From Acanthosepion lycidas (Eukaryota; Mollusca; Cephalopoda; Sepiida; Sepiidae), in NCBI GenBank assembly GCA_963932145.1, contig OZ010574.1, positions 62,956,878 through 63,020,877 on the forward strand: 64,000 bases of DNA, written 5' to 3'. The notes below the pieces were generated by a model that had not been told where the DNA came from, did no database searches, and worked only from the letters and a program-made list of their open reading frames with translations. Of the stretch, positions 1 to 9,697 are shown piece after piece; the stretch's first letter is position 1; every line of letters begins with the position of its first letter. The translations under genes and the position numbers were made by a program.

Positions 1-529
1 AAAAAAAAAAAGTCAAATCACATCTCTGACTGAAAGAACAAATTTAATTTTGATTATTTCATTGATCATAAGTTTCTTGGAGATATAGCTGTCCGTTTAT
101 ATCTGTTGATTTTACATCCACAGTGAATAAAAAAAAATATTTGAAAAATGAATGTTCAAGAAAGTGCCAAAAAGTAAAACTTGGCATTGTTGCATACAGA
201 ATGCAGATTCTGTATAAGCAATGCATAAACATCTCCTGCTGTAGCTTTTGGCCATTTGCTAGAAAGTCTGTTTCTCCAGGTAATTGTCTATCTTGTGTTG
301 CATTCATTTGGTATTGTGTTGTGTACACTGTTGGAATAGGAACAACTTTTCACACTATCACCTTTCACAAATATTTCCATTTCTATAAAGTATACACAAT
401 TAAGTTTTTTATCATATTTTTTCCAGTGGCTGGGATTTTCCCCTATCCCCATGAACAGGTGTTCTCTCAAGGAGCTCCTATACTTTGAGTGCCTGTTTGG
501 ACAAGTTCAAACCAAACCTCAGGCGGAAC
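1..529. other. AT-rich DNA without recognised feature
   Basis: The open frames here are short and show no motif I recognise. No repeat shared with the rest of the window was seen. Confidence 0.5.
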
Positions 530-985
530 TTGTATATAGCATCCATCCCTAAACATGCTGAAAAAAATGGTTAGTTTCCTGACTCCTCCTGCTATCCTTT
601 ACCTCTGCAAGAGCTAGAACAGGCTGGAAATGGAATATCGCTGACATATCTTTACTTTTTTTCCAAACCTCATGAATCACTTTCCACCCTACAAATGTGG
701 TAAGCTTCTCACTATTACTATTTCCATGGAAAGTATTCAGACAAACTATATTCTTTAGTCCCACCATCTATGCCATGAATATTGTAGCACCGCCCCCACC
801 CATATTCCCATTGTATTCCATTTGTGAGATATAACTTCTACTCAAGCAGCTCCCTTCCATGAACTGCTGCTTTGTAGAACTAATTCCTAGGAGGATGCTT
901 TCTTGATCACTAAAATCTTAACTTGTTCTAATCTGTGTTTCTTATCTCTTACTCTGTAATCCTCTACCTTGAGTGGTGCTTGGGA
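530..985 (+). mobile_element. LINE family J fragment (jockey/CR1-like C-terminus)
   Basis: This is a decayed 3' part of a non-LTR retrotransposon. The stretch with TATTTCCATGG and, near 885, a block reading like AGGAGGATGCTTTC, then CTTAAC and TGTTC, also occurs at about 37.6-37.9 kb and 46.4 kb, and in reverse at about 53.6 kb. In the better copies these blocks encode the end of a reverse transcriptase ORF (YFHGKCSDEL, then TPKRMLS). All frames are broken here. The left edge is uncertain. Confidence 0.5.
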
Positions 986-1713
986 CTTGGACAGAGGAAA
1001 CATTATTATAAAAAAAATGTTTTCTTGATAATGGCACAAAGATTCTGGTTATTAAATTTACTTTCATACAGATAAGGGTTCCCACCGATATATTTATTCA
1101 TGCTTACATTAAGTAAAAATATCAGTCAAGGGCAAAAAGTAGCCCTTAGACCACATGTGGCCCAATTGGTTTTCTGAATGACATGTCTAATTTCATGAAG
1201 AAAATAACGTTTAATAAAATGTTGTTAGTTTCTTTTATTTTTACTTGTTCCCTTAGAGACTCCCAGGCATAGCCACATGCATAAACAAACATTAAATACA
1301 ATTTTCTTGAATTTTGTAAGTTTTCATTGAAGTTAGCATTGTCAGCATTTCAAACCATTGGTGATTTTTTCCAAAGAAGACCATAGATGTATACATTTTT
1401 TACTTCAGAAATGGGAGACATCAATGATAATTATTTTTCTCTAGAGAATAAATATACTTCTTTCGCAAATATTTTTGTACACTCAAATGAATAAATTAGA
1501 TAAAAATCCCATGCAGCTGTGCGTATTAATTACTTTGTCAACAGTGATAATATTAAACTAAGACTTCAATTTTTTTCAATTATAGAAGGAATCTTTTCTG
1601 CAAAGGAAACAAATTGATTTTTTCCTATTATGTGCATGGTTTTTGTTGGGAAAATGGCTGCAGTATCTTTAATGAAACATTGCCTTGATTCTTTTTGAGC
1701 AGCTCAGCCCAAT
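986..1713. other. AT-rich DNA without recognised feature
   Basis: No open frame or repeat shared with other parts of the window was seen. Confidence 0.5.
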
Positions 1714-2003
1714 TTATGATCTACTGTTTATCATGTGTCCTGATTTATGATGTACTGTATCTCATGTGGCCTGCCTTATGATGTACTGTTTATCATGTGG
1801 CCTGACTTATGATGTACTGTTTATCATGTGGCCTGACTTATGATGTACTGTATCTCATGTCGCCTGCTTTATGATGTATTGTATTCCATGCGGCCTGACT
1901 TATGATGTATTTCATGCAGCCTGACTTATGATGAATTTCATGTGGCCTGACTTATGATGTATCTCATGTGGCCTGACTTACGATGTACTATATCTTGTAC
2001 AAC
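1714..2003 (+). repeat. Minisatellite, 31-bp units shortening to 26 bp
   Basis: Units begin with TTATGATGTACTG and end with CATGTGGCCTGAC. Starts at 1714, 1745, 1776, 1807, 1838, 1869 and 1900 are 31 bp apart. Starts at 1926, 1952 and 1978 are 26 bp apart, because about 5 bp (in the TGTTT region) is missing. The array runs directly into a LINE 3' fragment. Confidence 0.9.
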
Positions 2004-2160
2004 CTAATGAGGCCGTGCAATCGGTTAGCAGAACATGAATTAGGAGAGAGAGGGAAAAAAGAGAAACCTTACTAAGATCTATAAATGATAGGAAATTGTG
2101 GAGAGCAATGGTTGTCCATATCCTAAAGTGATAGGGCACATACAAGAAGAATAGCCTCCC
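2004..2160 (+). mobile_element. RTE-like LINE (family R), 3' end fragment
   Basis: This matches the 3' end of the RTE-like family found many times here: a block like GGTTAGCAGAACA, then GATAGGAAATTGTGGAGAG, then TGTCCATATCC. The family's longer copies encode a reverse transcriptase C-terminus just upstream. Only the last ~150 bp remain. Confidence 0.6.
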
Positions 2161-2199
2161 TTTATCAAATTATATTTAGCACAAGATGGCAAAATGAAT

Positions 2200-3118
2200 T
2201 TATAGTCTTGTGTTGTTCAAATTAGTATTTTAACAGGGGATGATAAAAGTGATGCCAAAATCCAAAGGTGCATCAAAATTGTAAAAAAAATGCATCCTGA
2301 AAGCAGATTATTAAGAAACAGGAAAATTTTGCTGGAATCAAGTAAAAGTGTTGAACTACTAATATCAATCTTTCTATATGCCAGTGAATGCTGGACGATC
2401 TCATCACAGAAAAGAAAACTGGAAGTAAAAGAAATAAAGCTCTACAGAAGGATGTTGAGAATACTCTAAACAGAGTGTATAAACAATGAGGAAGTCTTAG
2501 GGAAAATGAAAACAAAACAGATATTTATATTCAAAATCAAAAAGAAATCACATAATGAGGAAGGAGAATTTGGAGAATTTTACACTCACAAGACATATTA
2601 AAGGGAAAAGTGACAGGGAGAAGGCAGCTGGCTCTGTACCTGACCAGCTTGTGTGAATGAATGGGGTGTTGGAGGAATGGCAAAGGGACAAGCATGAGAA
2701 ATACAGGATAAGAAGTTATGGAGAGCCAATTGAAATCTAACTTAAACCAGAGTTTGAACTTTGTTTATCAATTTGAGAAGAAAGGACTAAGCAGGAATTG
2801 TAAGAATGAAGAATGGACTGAACATGTGTGCAACAGCAATATTTTAGTGAAAATGGAAACAAAAAGGACACTTACATTTAGCATCAGAGAGTTGAAATTC
2901 CGAGGTTTTATAATGAGGAAAGAGTAAATTTGATGCTCAGTGACATATTGAAGACGAGAGGAACAGAGGAAAGCCGCACTTAACATACCTAGTCAGCTTT
3001 TGCAAATTATTGGAAGAACAGGGACTAGGAGAGAGCTACAAAGGACAGGAATTTGTGGAGAGCCATGATTACCCATGTTCCAAAGGAATGCAGCATATAG
3101 AAGAAGAAGAGTTGTATA
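2200..3118 (+). mobile_element. RTE-like LINE (family R), two partial copies in tandem
   Basis: Translations in shifting frames recover family motifs in order: KIQRCIKI, YASECWTISSQ, RRMLRI, NEEVLGKMKTK near 2200-2515. After an edge near 2710, a second partial copy gives GLSRNCKNEEWTEHVC, METKRTLTF, ELKFRGFIMRKE and HIEDERNRGK up to 3118. These belong to the region C-terminal to the RT palm of RTE-type elements. Frameshifts and stops make both copies dead. The second copy ends in the family's 3' terminus (GAAGAAGAAG). Confidence 0.7.
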
Positions 3119-3258
3119 AATACTTTCCATATGCAGATCATAACCCATTATCTCCACCTAGTGGACATTACTTCAAACACACAATTTTGAAGAGTGTACT
3201 AAACATTCGGTATTAAATGCAACTCATTACTCCCACTAAACTTATTATTTTCATTTAG

Positions 3259-3380
3259 TTTGTCACAGAGTAAAAGACATGCCCAAATAAGTTTAGATGG
3301 CAGAAGGTTTCCCCTGACGAGTGGACGAAGTGATTTGCTGGAGAGTGTGTCTATGAGACTCTGGCATCTGAATGCTGAAG
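3259..3380 (+). CDS. Candidate internal exon of an unidentified host gene
   Basis: A 122-bp stretch richer in GC than its surroundings lies between a pyrimidine-rich TTATTTTCATTTAG acceptor and a GAAG/GTAACA donor. One frame is open throughout (1 nt + 40 codons + 1 nt, so flanking introns would be phase 2 and phase 1). It reads LSQSKRHAQISLDGRR, then PLTSGRSDLLE and MRLWHLNAE. I do not recognise the protein. It is not related to any transposon family in the window. It could be a chance open frame; a partner exon is not visible. Confidence 0.35.
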
Positions 3381-3430
3381 GTAACATCAGTCAGCTAAGT
3401 GACAAACCTTTTATATCTGTATTAATCCTA

Positions 3431-3432
<2 letters not shown>

Positions 3433-3478
<46 letters not shown>
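3433..3478. repeat. (TA)n microsatellite
   Basis: About 23 uninterrupted TA units, starting about 50 bp after the candidate exon's donor site. Confidence 0.95.
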
Positions 3479-3483
<5 letters not shown>

Positions 3484-3877
3484 TCATACATGTAACTATA
3501 TTTAGTTCTTTATATTAGAGCATGTGTTTTTCTCACAAAAATACCTTTGGATTATTTTAATTTTATTTTAAAAGTTGGATGAATAAATTTCATTATTGGA
3601 TTTTGTGAGATGCTTTATTAGCTTTATTTAAGAGTTTTGCACAACTTTTCTTTGGAAAGATTTTAATAATCACATGAAATGTATTTCTCTTCTACTTTAA
3701 TCTATTTTGATGCAATTAATTCAGCTAAGCGGTTTATTAAAAATGAATAATAAAATGTTTCTTGTATGCAAAATACAACTGGATTATCTTGGATTTTGAA
3801 AGCATATTTGTACATTCAATAGAAAAGTCTTCATTTCAGTAAGCAAAAGTACTTGGATTATCTTTATGAGTTTAGCT
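3479..3877. other. AT-rich DNA without recognised feature
   Basis: No motif, open frame or shared repeat was seen. Confidence 0.5.
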
Positions 3878-4756
3878 TTGTCTGGTGCCAGAAACTAAAA
3901 AAAAAAAAAATCTCATATCTCTTTAAGACATAGGTGTTTATGGGTCTCTACAGCTTCCTTTTCATTATTATGTTTGAATTACAATGCCTACTCCAACATT
4001 CAATAAAAAAAGTCTTTATTGAAATCCAAAGTCTTTATTGTAATCCAAAGCATCCTGGTTCTTTTCATAGCTTAGTCTTGTATCAGAAAGTAAAGGAAAA
4101 ATATTCGTCGTGGACATAGGAGGAAATGCCTCTCCACAGTTTCTTTTCTTTTACCTTCTCCACAATTTTGAATTCTCCTAGACCCATCCCCAGCCAAGGC
4201 TCTGAGTGCAAAATCTATCTTCCGGGGTGGTTATCATAACTCTTGCTAATCTTGACTTATGTGATGTGAGACTTATAGGCAAATAAAGCATTTGGGGAAT
4301 TATATTAGGTTGGTGCAAAATTAATGACGTTTTTTACGTTAAAAAATACGACAAAAAACGTCATTATTTTTGCACCAACCTACTAGTAAAGATGCATGTG
4401 TTCACACAAACTAATCATTTTAAATGCCATATATGTTCAGGACATTCTTTTTATTATCTTCGATTTATAATGTCGCTTAGTCTGGTGCCAGAAATTAAAA
4501 AAAAAAATCTTATATCCCTTGTGGACATAGATGGACAAGGATCTTTACAGCTTCCTTTTTAATATCTGTGAATTATCATGATTTATTGTGAAATATAGTG
4601 CATTGGTTTTCCATTGTCTTATTCACAATTTGAATTCTCCAAGACTGGTTGCCAGCCAAAGCTAGGGAGCCCAGTCTACCCTGCTATTTAGTCATCTTTT
4701 AATTATGGGATGAAGGACAGATGGACAAATAAGACATTTGATGAATTACAGTAAAA
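3878..4756 (-). repeat. Duplicated SINE-like repeat flanking a MITE
   Basis: The blocks at 3878-4300 and 4478-4756 are diverged direct copies. Both start with GTCTGGTGCCAGAAA then an A-run, pass through GACATAG, ACAGCTTCCTTTT and GAATTCTCC, and end with GACAAATAAGACATTTG-like sequence. Related sequence occurs near 14.06 kb, 19.04 kb, 19.2 kb and 52.4 kb, so this is a dispersed family, probably the 3' body of a tRNA SINE read on the minus strand. A MITE lies between the two copies. Confidence 0.55.
4305..4383. mobile_element. Palindromic mariner MITE, copy 1 (MADE1-like)
   Basis: A 79-bp element whose halves are near-perfect inverted repeats, starting TTAGGTTGGTGCAAAA and ending with its complement TTTTTGCACCAACCTA. 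TA dinucleotides flank it (4303-4304, 4384-4385), as expected for mariner target duplication. The termini resemble those of human Hsmar1/MADE1. It has no coding capacity. Confidence 0.9.
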
Positions 4757-5065
4757 ATGTATATGTATAAAGTTGTATATTTCCCAAACCATATCACATC
4801 ACCTGTAATACTAAGGAAGCTAAGTTTGGTATCATTTGGAAGAGATATCAATTTACTTTCATATAAAATAAACTTATAAGACTTGATTTTCAATGTTTTT
4901 TGAGATCTGTGAACAATTTCAACAATTCGGTCAAGATACCAAGGATTTAAAAATCAAAACCTCTTAAGGGCTGATAGTGTTAACTTGATCCTCCAAATTA
5001 TGACTAAATATTTTCTGTTGTGTTTTCTTCTAAAATAATGAAAACTTTCATTTTAAACAAGATAG

Positions 5066-5104
<39 letters not shown>

Positions 5105-5538
5105 GGAAAAAAAAACAAAGCATTGAGAAAAAGAAACCATAAATAAAAACCAAATCATAAATAGAGAAAAACAAACTATAAATAAACAAATAAAAGCCAA
5201 ACCTTAAGGAAAAACCAAATCATAAATAAACATGTAAAAACTAAACCATAATCAGAGATAAAACCAAGCCATAGAGGAAAGAAAACCATGATTAAAAGAT
5301 CAAATCTCCCACAAAGCAAGGTGGGTTATGTCTGACAGAGGATCTTATTTTACCTTTTATTATACACCTGTCAACATGCTGAGACTAATCATAATAATTT
5401 GAGACAAGGTTTTACAAAGACATATGCTCTGCACAACACCCAACTCAGATACTCAGGGTAATCTAAGTATACTGAGTGTTTTTACTGAGACACTATCACT
5501 AGCAAGGTTGCTATTGAAGGCTTGAGACCCCATTTTAG

Positions 5539-5573
<35 letters not shown>
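4757..5573. other. AT-rich DNA with two (TA)n tracts and degenerate A-rich repeats
   Basis: (TA)n tracts lie at 5070-5102 and 5541-5573. Between 5110 and 5290 short blocks such as AACCAAATCATAAATA recur irregularly, and similar blocks recur near 7020-7110. No coding signal was seen. Confidence 0.6.
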
Positions 5574-5577
<4 letters not shown>

Positions 5578-5795
5578 GAAATATAGTCTTAAGGTGTGCT
5601 ATATTTATGGGATAAAGTGCTCAATATCAGAGATAGAGCATATGTAAATATAAAAGTGAACAAAGAAGTCAACACTTAGAGGCGACAGTCTGTTTCATGC
5701 TATATGCAATCATCAGGCCACATGTGCTGTTATTTTTCTCGGCCATTTATATATATACGGGTCAGTGGTGCATTGTGGGTAGTCCATTCGTGTAG
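5574..5795 (-). mobile_element. Penelope-like element terminal repeat (pLTR), minus strand
   Basis: This block is repeated in inverted orientation at 6590-6725 and again at 11866-12078. Shared anchors read on the + strand here are GGGATAAAGTGC, GTCTGTTTCATGC, CATCAGGCCACATG and CAGTGGTGCATTGTGGGTAG. It lies directly 3' of the reverse transcriptase fragment on the same strand and carries a hammerhead motif. It abuts a (TA)n tract at 5573. Assignment as a Penelope pLTR rests on its neighbour and on the GIY-YIG copy with the same repeat. Confidence 0.7.
5677..5726 (-). ncRNA. Hammerhead ribozyme motif in Penelope pLTR (best copy)
   Basis: Read on the minus strand: GUGGC, then the core CUGAUGA (complement of 5716-5710), stem II UGC-AUAUA-GCA, core GAAA, stem III ACA-GAC-UGU, and the cleavage triplet GUC (complement of 5686-5684), followed by GCCUC. 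GGC/GCC closes stem I with 3 bp next to the core. All invariant core bases are present. The first pair of stem II is a U-U mismatch, so activity is uncertain. Hammerhead motifs in Penelope-like terminal repeats are an established observation in the literature. Confidence 0.65.
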
Positions 5796-6572
5796 TAAGT
5801 AAATACCTATGATTTTGCATGCCTTGCACCGTCAAAGCTTCCCATTGTAGTGTCAAATATCCCATCTTTCTTTATCCATGCTTCTTCATTGTGGAATAAT
5901 AATGATTTACGGGCGAGCTTAATGATGTTGATTTCGCTTGGTTTTATTATTATTTGTTCCTGAGCTAAGTTGATGGCCTTATCTAACATGTGTTCTGTTA
6001 TGGATGGGTAAAATTCTTTTATGTCTAATTGTAGGAATTGGCAATTTTGTTTGTTATTTATGCTGTGGAACCAATCAATAGTTGTTTTTGTATTTTTCCA
6101 CTGGTTTACTCCTAACTTCTTCCTAAGTTCAGAATTAATTCTTTCTAACATTGTTTTACTTATTTTACCTAGATCGCTTTTGACTGGGTTTATGAGTCTA
6201 CATGCAGGATTGGTTTTGAAATTTTCTTTATGGTCTTTTAGTGTGATAAAGGCTTGTGCCTTGCTAATACAACTTATTCGGTCATCTAGGTCTAATTTAT
6301 GGACGATTGTTTTAGCTTCCTTATTAATATCGTGTTCTGTTGTTTTGGGTGCCTTTTTGTATGTTTTGGTTATGTTGTTCTTGAGTAATTTGTTGTGTGT
6401 AGGAGGGCTTAGTTTGTATAAATTTCTTGTTTTGTCAGCAGCGATAAATACTTTTGCTGAGTTGTTTATTTTAGTTATATCTTCTTTTAGTTTTTTTTGG
6501 AATGCATCTTGTTTTTTATGGAATTTTATGTTTCTAACTAGGTCAGTTAAGTCTTTCTCAAAGTCGTCTAAT
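5796..6572 (-). pseudogene. Penelope-like reverse transcriptase, N-terminal half
   Basis: An open frame of about 250 codons reads into a reverse transcriptase with FIAADKT, then ITLKDHKENF and CRLINPVKSDLGKIS, then FLQLDIKEFYPSI (palm motif A with the first catalytic aspartates), ending at TMGSFDGA. In Penelope-like elements the last motif is followed by the palm YxDD block, which is missing: the frame runs into the terminal repeat instead. The first seven residues of the open frame come from the inverted repeat on the other side, so the true 5' part is also lost. With the GIY-YIG copy at 10.4 kb the family shows RT plus GIY-YIG, the Penelope hallmark. Confidence 0.75.
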
Positions 6573-6724
6573 AAAATAACTGCCATAATAGACTACCCAC
6601 AATGCACCACTGACCCGTATATATATAAATGGATGAGAAAAATAACAGCACATGTGGCCTGACGATTGCATATAGCATGAAACAGACTGTCACCTCTAAG
6701 TGTTAACTTTTATGTTCACTTTTA

Positions 6725-6725
<1 letters not shown>
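6573..6725 (+). mobile_element. Penelope-like terminal repeat (pLTR), plus strand
   Basis: Inverted counterpart of 5574-5795, and colinear with 11853-12078 (shared AAAATAACTGCC, AATAGACTAC, CACAATGCAC, GTGGCCTGA, GCATGAAACAG). It is joined head to head with the truncated RT frame, and ends in a (TA)n tract. Confidence 0.7.
6650..6698 (+). ncRNA. Hammerhead ribozyme motif, second copy
   Basis: Core CUGACGA at 6659-6665 (the variable position 7 is C), stem II UGC-AUAUA-GCA at 6667-6677, GAAA at 6679-6682, stem III ACA-GAC-UGU at 6682-6690, GUC cleavage triplet ending at 6691. Stem I starts with an A-C mismatch before two GC pairs, so this copy looks slightly weaker than the minus-strand one. 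Confidence 0.6.
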
Positions 6726-6786
<61 letters not shown>

Positions 6787-6804
6787 AGAGAGAGAGAGAG
6801 AGAG
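6726..6804. repeat. (TA)n(GA)n microsatellite
   Basis: TA units to 6784, then about ten GA units. Confidence 0.95.
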
Positions 6805-7470
6805 CAGTATTGGGGAAATTGTATGACAAAATGAAAAAAGGTTACTTGTGACATGTTTCATCCTTCAGGACTTCAGCGGATTAAATTTCTTATGTTGGTA
6901 CAACTACATATGTGCACGAATGAGGGATGTTGGGGATCTTATAGTATTTTTATAATATTTTTTTTATATCTAGCTGAATTCATTTAGATTCTTTTTCTTT
7001 CTATCAATGTACGTATAATAAATATAAAGGAAACATCAAACCATAAACAAATAAATACATACCAAGCCAAATGTAAAAAAATAAAAATGCATAAATAAAA
7101 ACCAATCAACTCATAAAACTTACAGAATAATTTGTCAAAAGCTATTTTTTTTTTACAAAGATTCTTAAAGAGATACCTCAGCACTGACACTTTGATCTCT
7201 GGAAGCCATACTGATTTTTGACTACAGTGAAATGTTGAGGGTTTTGTGTAGGCTCAGATTGTCTTCTTAATGGCTTCCTATTGTCAGTTCCGTCTGTTGG
7301 GAAACACACTGAATTCCAACCTTTGTACATAACAGCTAAATGTCAAAGATCTTCAGTTTTGATATAAACTCTAGAGAAATGCTTTGTTCAGTTTATAATT
7401 ATTGCAAATTAATTTCATCTTTTAATTTTGAGTAATGTCATGCTGACTTTCTCTAATAATTATAAAGATA
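6805..7470. other. AT-rich DNA without recognised feature
   Basis: A-rich blocks (AACCATAAACAAATAAAT and similar) echo those near 5.1-5.3 kb. No coding or structural signal was firm. Confidence 0.5.
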
Positions 7471-7572
7471 TTAGATTGGGGCAAAAATAATGACGTAATA
7501 ATGTCGTTTTTTGACGTTAAAAAATACGTCAAAAAACGACATTATTACGTCATTATTTTTGCGCCAACCTAA
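7471..7572. mobile_element. Palindromic mariner MITE, copy 2
   Basis: A 102-bp element of the same kind as the one at 4305, starting TTAGATTGGGGCAAAAATAA and ending TTTTTGCGCCAACCTAA, with TA on both sides. It is longer because the inner arm has an extra GACGTAATAATGTCG segment on each side. The arms pair almost perfectly. Confidence 0.9.
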
Positions 7573-7759
7573 TACTTTAAGACACAAGTAAGCTTTACAG
7601 AAATAAAGAATGTCAGATTTAAAAGCAGAATTACAGGTTTGTCAGGCATAAAAGAAACACTAAATAAGAAACTAAAACATTTATAGTAAAATTAATGATG
7701 CCAATAGAGATAGACTTGAGGGTTAGCAGGAAAAAAGCTCAGTCTGTCCAGAGATAAGG

Positions 7760-8345
7760 TTCAGTTCACTTTAATTAGGGAATATCAGAAGTAAATAACT
7801 CTGTGTCTTGCACATTTACAAATCTACCATTTATTCATGCATTGAATACTGTTGCCATATCCGGTTTGGTGCTCCTGCCATACGTCTTGAGATTCTTGAC
7901 AAAGGATCTGCAATTTAATCAGTACTGATTAGGCTTCAGTCACTTTCTCATTGACGTAACATTTCTTCCCTCTGTCATTTTTACAGATATTTTCATTGCA
8001 AATGCTCTGACAAGTATTTTCCATAATGCCCCAAATACATGAATTTAAGCACGCTACTAGGTTGGCATCTAGGTCCCACACTTTTACTGTTTAAATAGCA
8101 AAATGCAGCTGCTATATCTACTCCAACAATATTTTTCTCACACTTCCCATCAGAAGAAATCTCTTCATTTTCCTTGATTTCCTGATAATCGCAGTCTTCA
8201 AAAATTTAAATGCAATGTCAATCACCATCTTCTGTCTTCTTGAAGCCTGTTCATCTTTTGTTTTTTCTTCTCTTTCATTTTCACTCCTTTGTGTATTAGT
8301 GGCATTACTGCCTTTGGTTGGGGCGAAATGATTAAAAAAAGAAAC
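7760..8345 (+). mobile_element. LINE family J, 3' part with poly(A)-like end
   Basis: The sequence follows the family's C-terminal coding order (ICHIYKS-like, SGLVLLPYV, then LAEFK-like) and its noncoding end GGGGCGAAATGATTAAAAAAA at about 8320-8338, seen in other copies at 9.0, 29.0, 44.9, 51.0 and 51.7 kb. Frameshifts abound, so it is a dead, 5'-truncated copy. Confidence 0.7.
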
Positions 8346-8389
8346 AAAATCTTTTGCTAGATAACCTTGGCATATTTAAGAAGACTAAC

Positions 8390-8612
8390 CTAGAACCAAT
8401 CCTGGGAGCAAATAGATAGAAAATGAACTCAGTAAATATACAAAAATAGAAAAAGCTTTAAGACAAGGATGTGTCATCTCAACAGACTTATTCAACCTAT
8501 ACAATTAAGTGAATCTGAGAGAATTAGAAATCATACTGGAATTCATTATTGGCAGCCATAGTCTTAATAACATAAAATATGCAGATGGCAGTGTTGAGAG
8601 TAGACAGTTTTT
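8390..8612 (+). mobile_element. RTE-like LINE (family R), reverse transcriptase palm fragment
   Basis: Translation gives NELSKYTKIEKALRQGCVI, DLFNLYN, then FIIGSHSLNNIKYADG. QGCVxS and YADD are conserved RT palm blocks; here the second aspartate of YADD is replaced by glycine and stop codons interrupt the frame. It starts about 45 bp after the end of the family J copy. Confidence 0.7.
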
Positions 8613-8972
8613 TTCTTGTACGAATTGGAGTTTCTTCATAGACTCTAATATTCAGCTTGTATATATCAGTTGTTTCATGACTAGGATTTGTGTAAATCTT
8701 ATCAACACTTTCCATATACAGACTTGTATGAAATTTCAGATATAACTAATAATATATCTGTAAAAGAAGTATATGAATAAAGACAAAGAAAAAATTTAGC
8801 TGACTCATTTTGTCCTCTAATAGACTTTATCATGGCAAATGTCTTGCTATAATTTGCATTGATAAATAAGATGAAAAAGATAAGTTTATTCATGTGTTTG
8901 AAAATTCAGACTTTAAAATCTTTCTCTTCATGCTTCAATTTAGTCAAAAGTTTAATATATAATAAATATCAT
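8613..8972. other. AT-rich DNA without recognised feature
   Basis: No known motif or shared repeat. Confidence 0.5.
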
Positions 8973-9560
8973 CTTTTTTTTTTTTTTAAGCATTTCACCT
9001 CAAGCATCGTGGGAGTGCCATTAGTACGTAAATGGTTTACAAAGAGTGGGAGCAAGAGTAAAGAGGTGTGATAGAGGAAAGGATGAAGAGAAGGATGGGG
9101 AATTAGATCAAGGCATCTGGAGATGTCAATTAACATTGCATTTGAATATTTGACATTACATTTGAATATTTTTTATAGCTATCAAGCAAGTAAGAGGAAG
9201 AGAGTTCCACAGACGGGAAGTGCAAGACATGAAACTATTGGAGTAGAAGAAATGGCTACATTTAACCATTTCGATAGTGAAAGGGTGGAACTGAGATGCC
9301 ATGTTTAAATTCATGCAGTTTGAGAACCAGCAAAAGTAGCTCGTTGGAACAGTTACCATGAAAGTATTTGTAGAAAAGACAGAGGGAAGTGACGGCATGT
9401 CTGTGAGAGAGAGATCAGTTGCACATCCATCTCTGGATTTTGTCGGTGACCTTATGATGAACAGTGGGAGCTCCAGACCATATATAGCAGCAGTATTCCA
9501 TGCAAGGGTGAATGGTTGATTTATAGATTTGAAGGCTGGACTCGGGCAAGAAATATTGCC
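8973..9560 (-). mobile_element. LINE family J, 3' part on the minus strand
   Basis: The T-run at 8973-8988, then TAAGCATTTCACCTCAAG, is the family's A-tailed end in reverse. Minus-strand translation of 9156-9398 gives FHPFTIEMVKCSHF, then TSRLWNSLPLTCL, matching the family C-terminus. Upstream (9400-9560) resembles the HIWSGAP region, read in reverse. Confidence 0.75.
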
Positions 9561-9641
9561 AGTATTGTTATCATTTTGTTAATATTGTTATCATTTTGTT
9601 ATCTTTTATTTCTCAAATTTCATTAACTAGCCTATTAAATC

Positions 9642-9642
9642 A

Positions 9643-9695
<53 letters not shown>

Positions 9696-9697
9696 CA
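9642..9697. repeat. (CA)n(TA)n microsatellite
   Basis: About 14 CA units followed by about 13 TA units. Confidence 0.95.

Noticed and set aside
1714..2003. Regular repeats resembling a CRISPR array
   Set aside because: Units are contiguous without unique spacers, and the genome is clearly eukaryotic; this is a minisatellite.
6021..6662. Plus-strand open frame of 213 codons with hydrophobic segments
   Set aside because: It is the antisense shadow of the Penelope-like reverse transcriptase; its membrane-like composition comes from the AT-rich complement.
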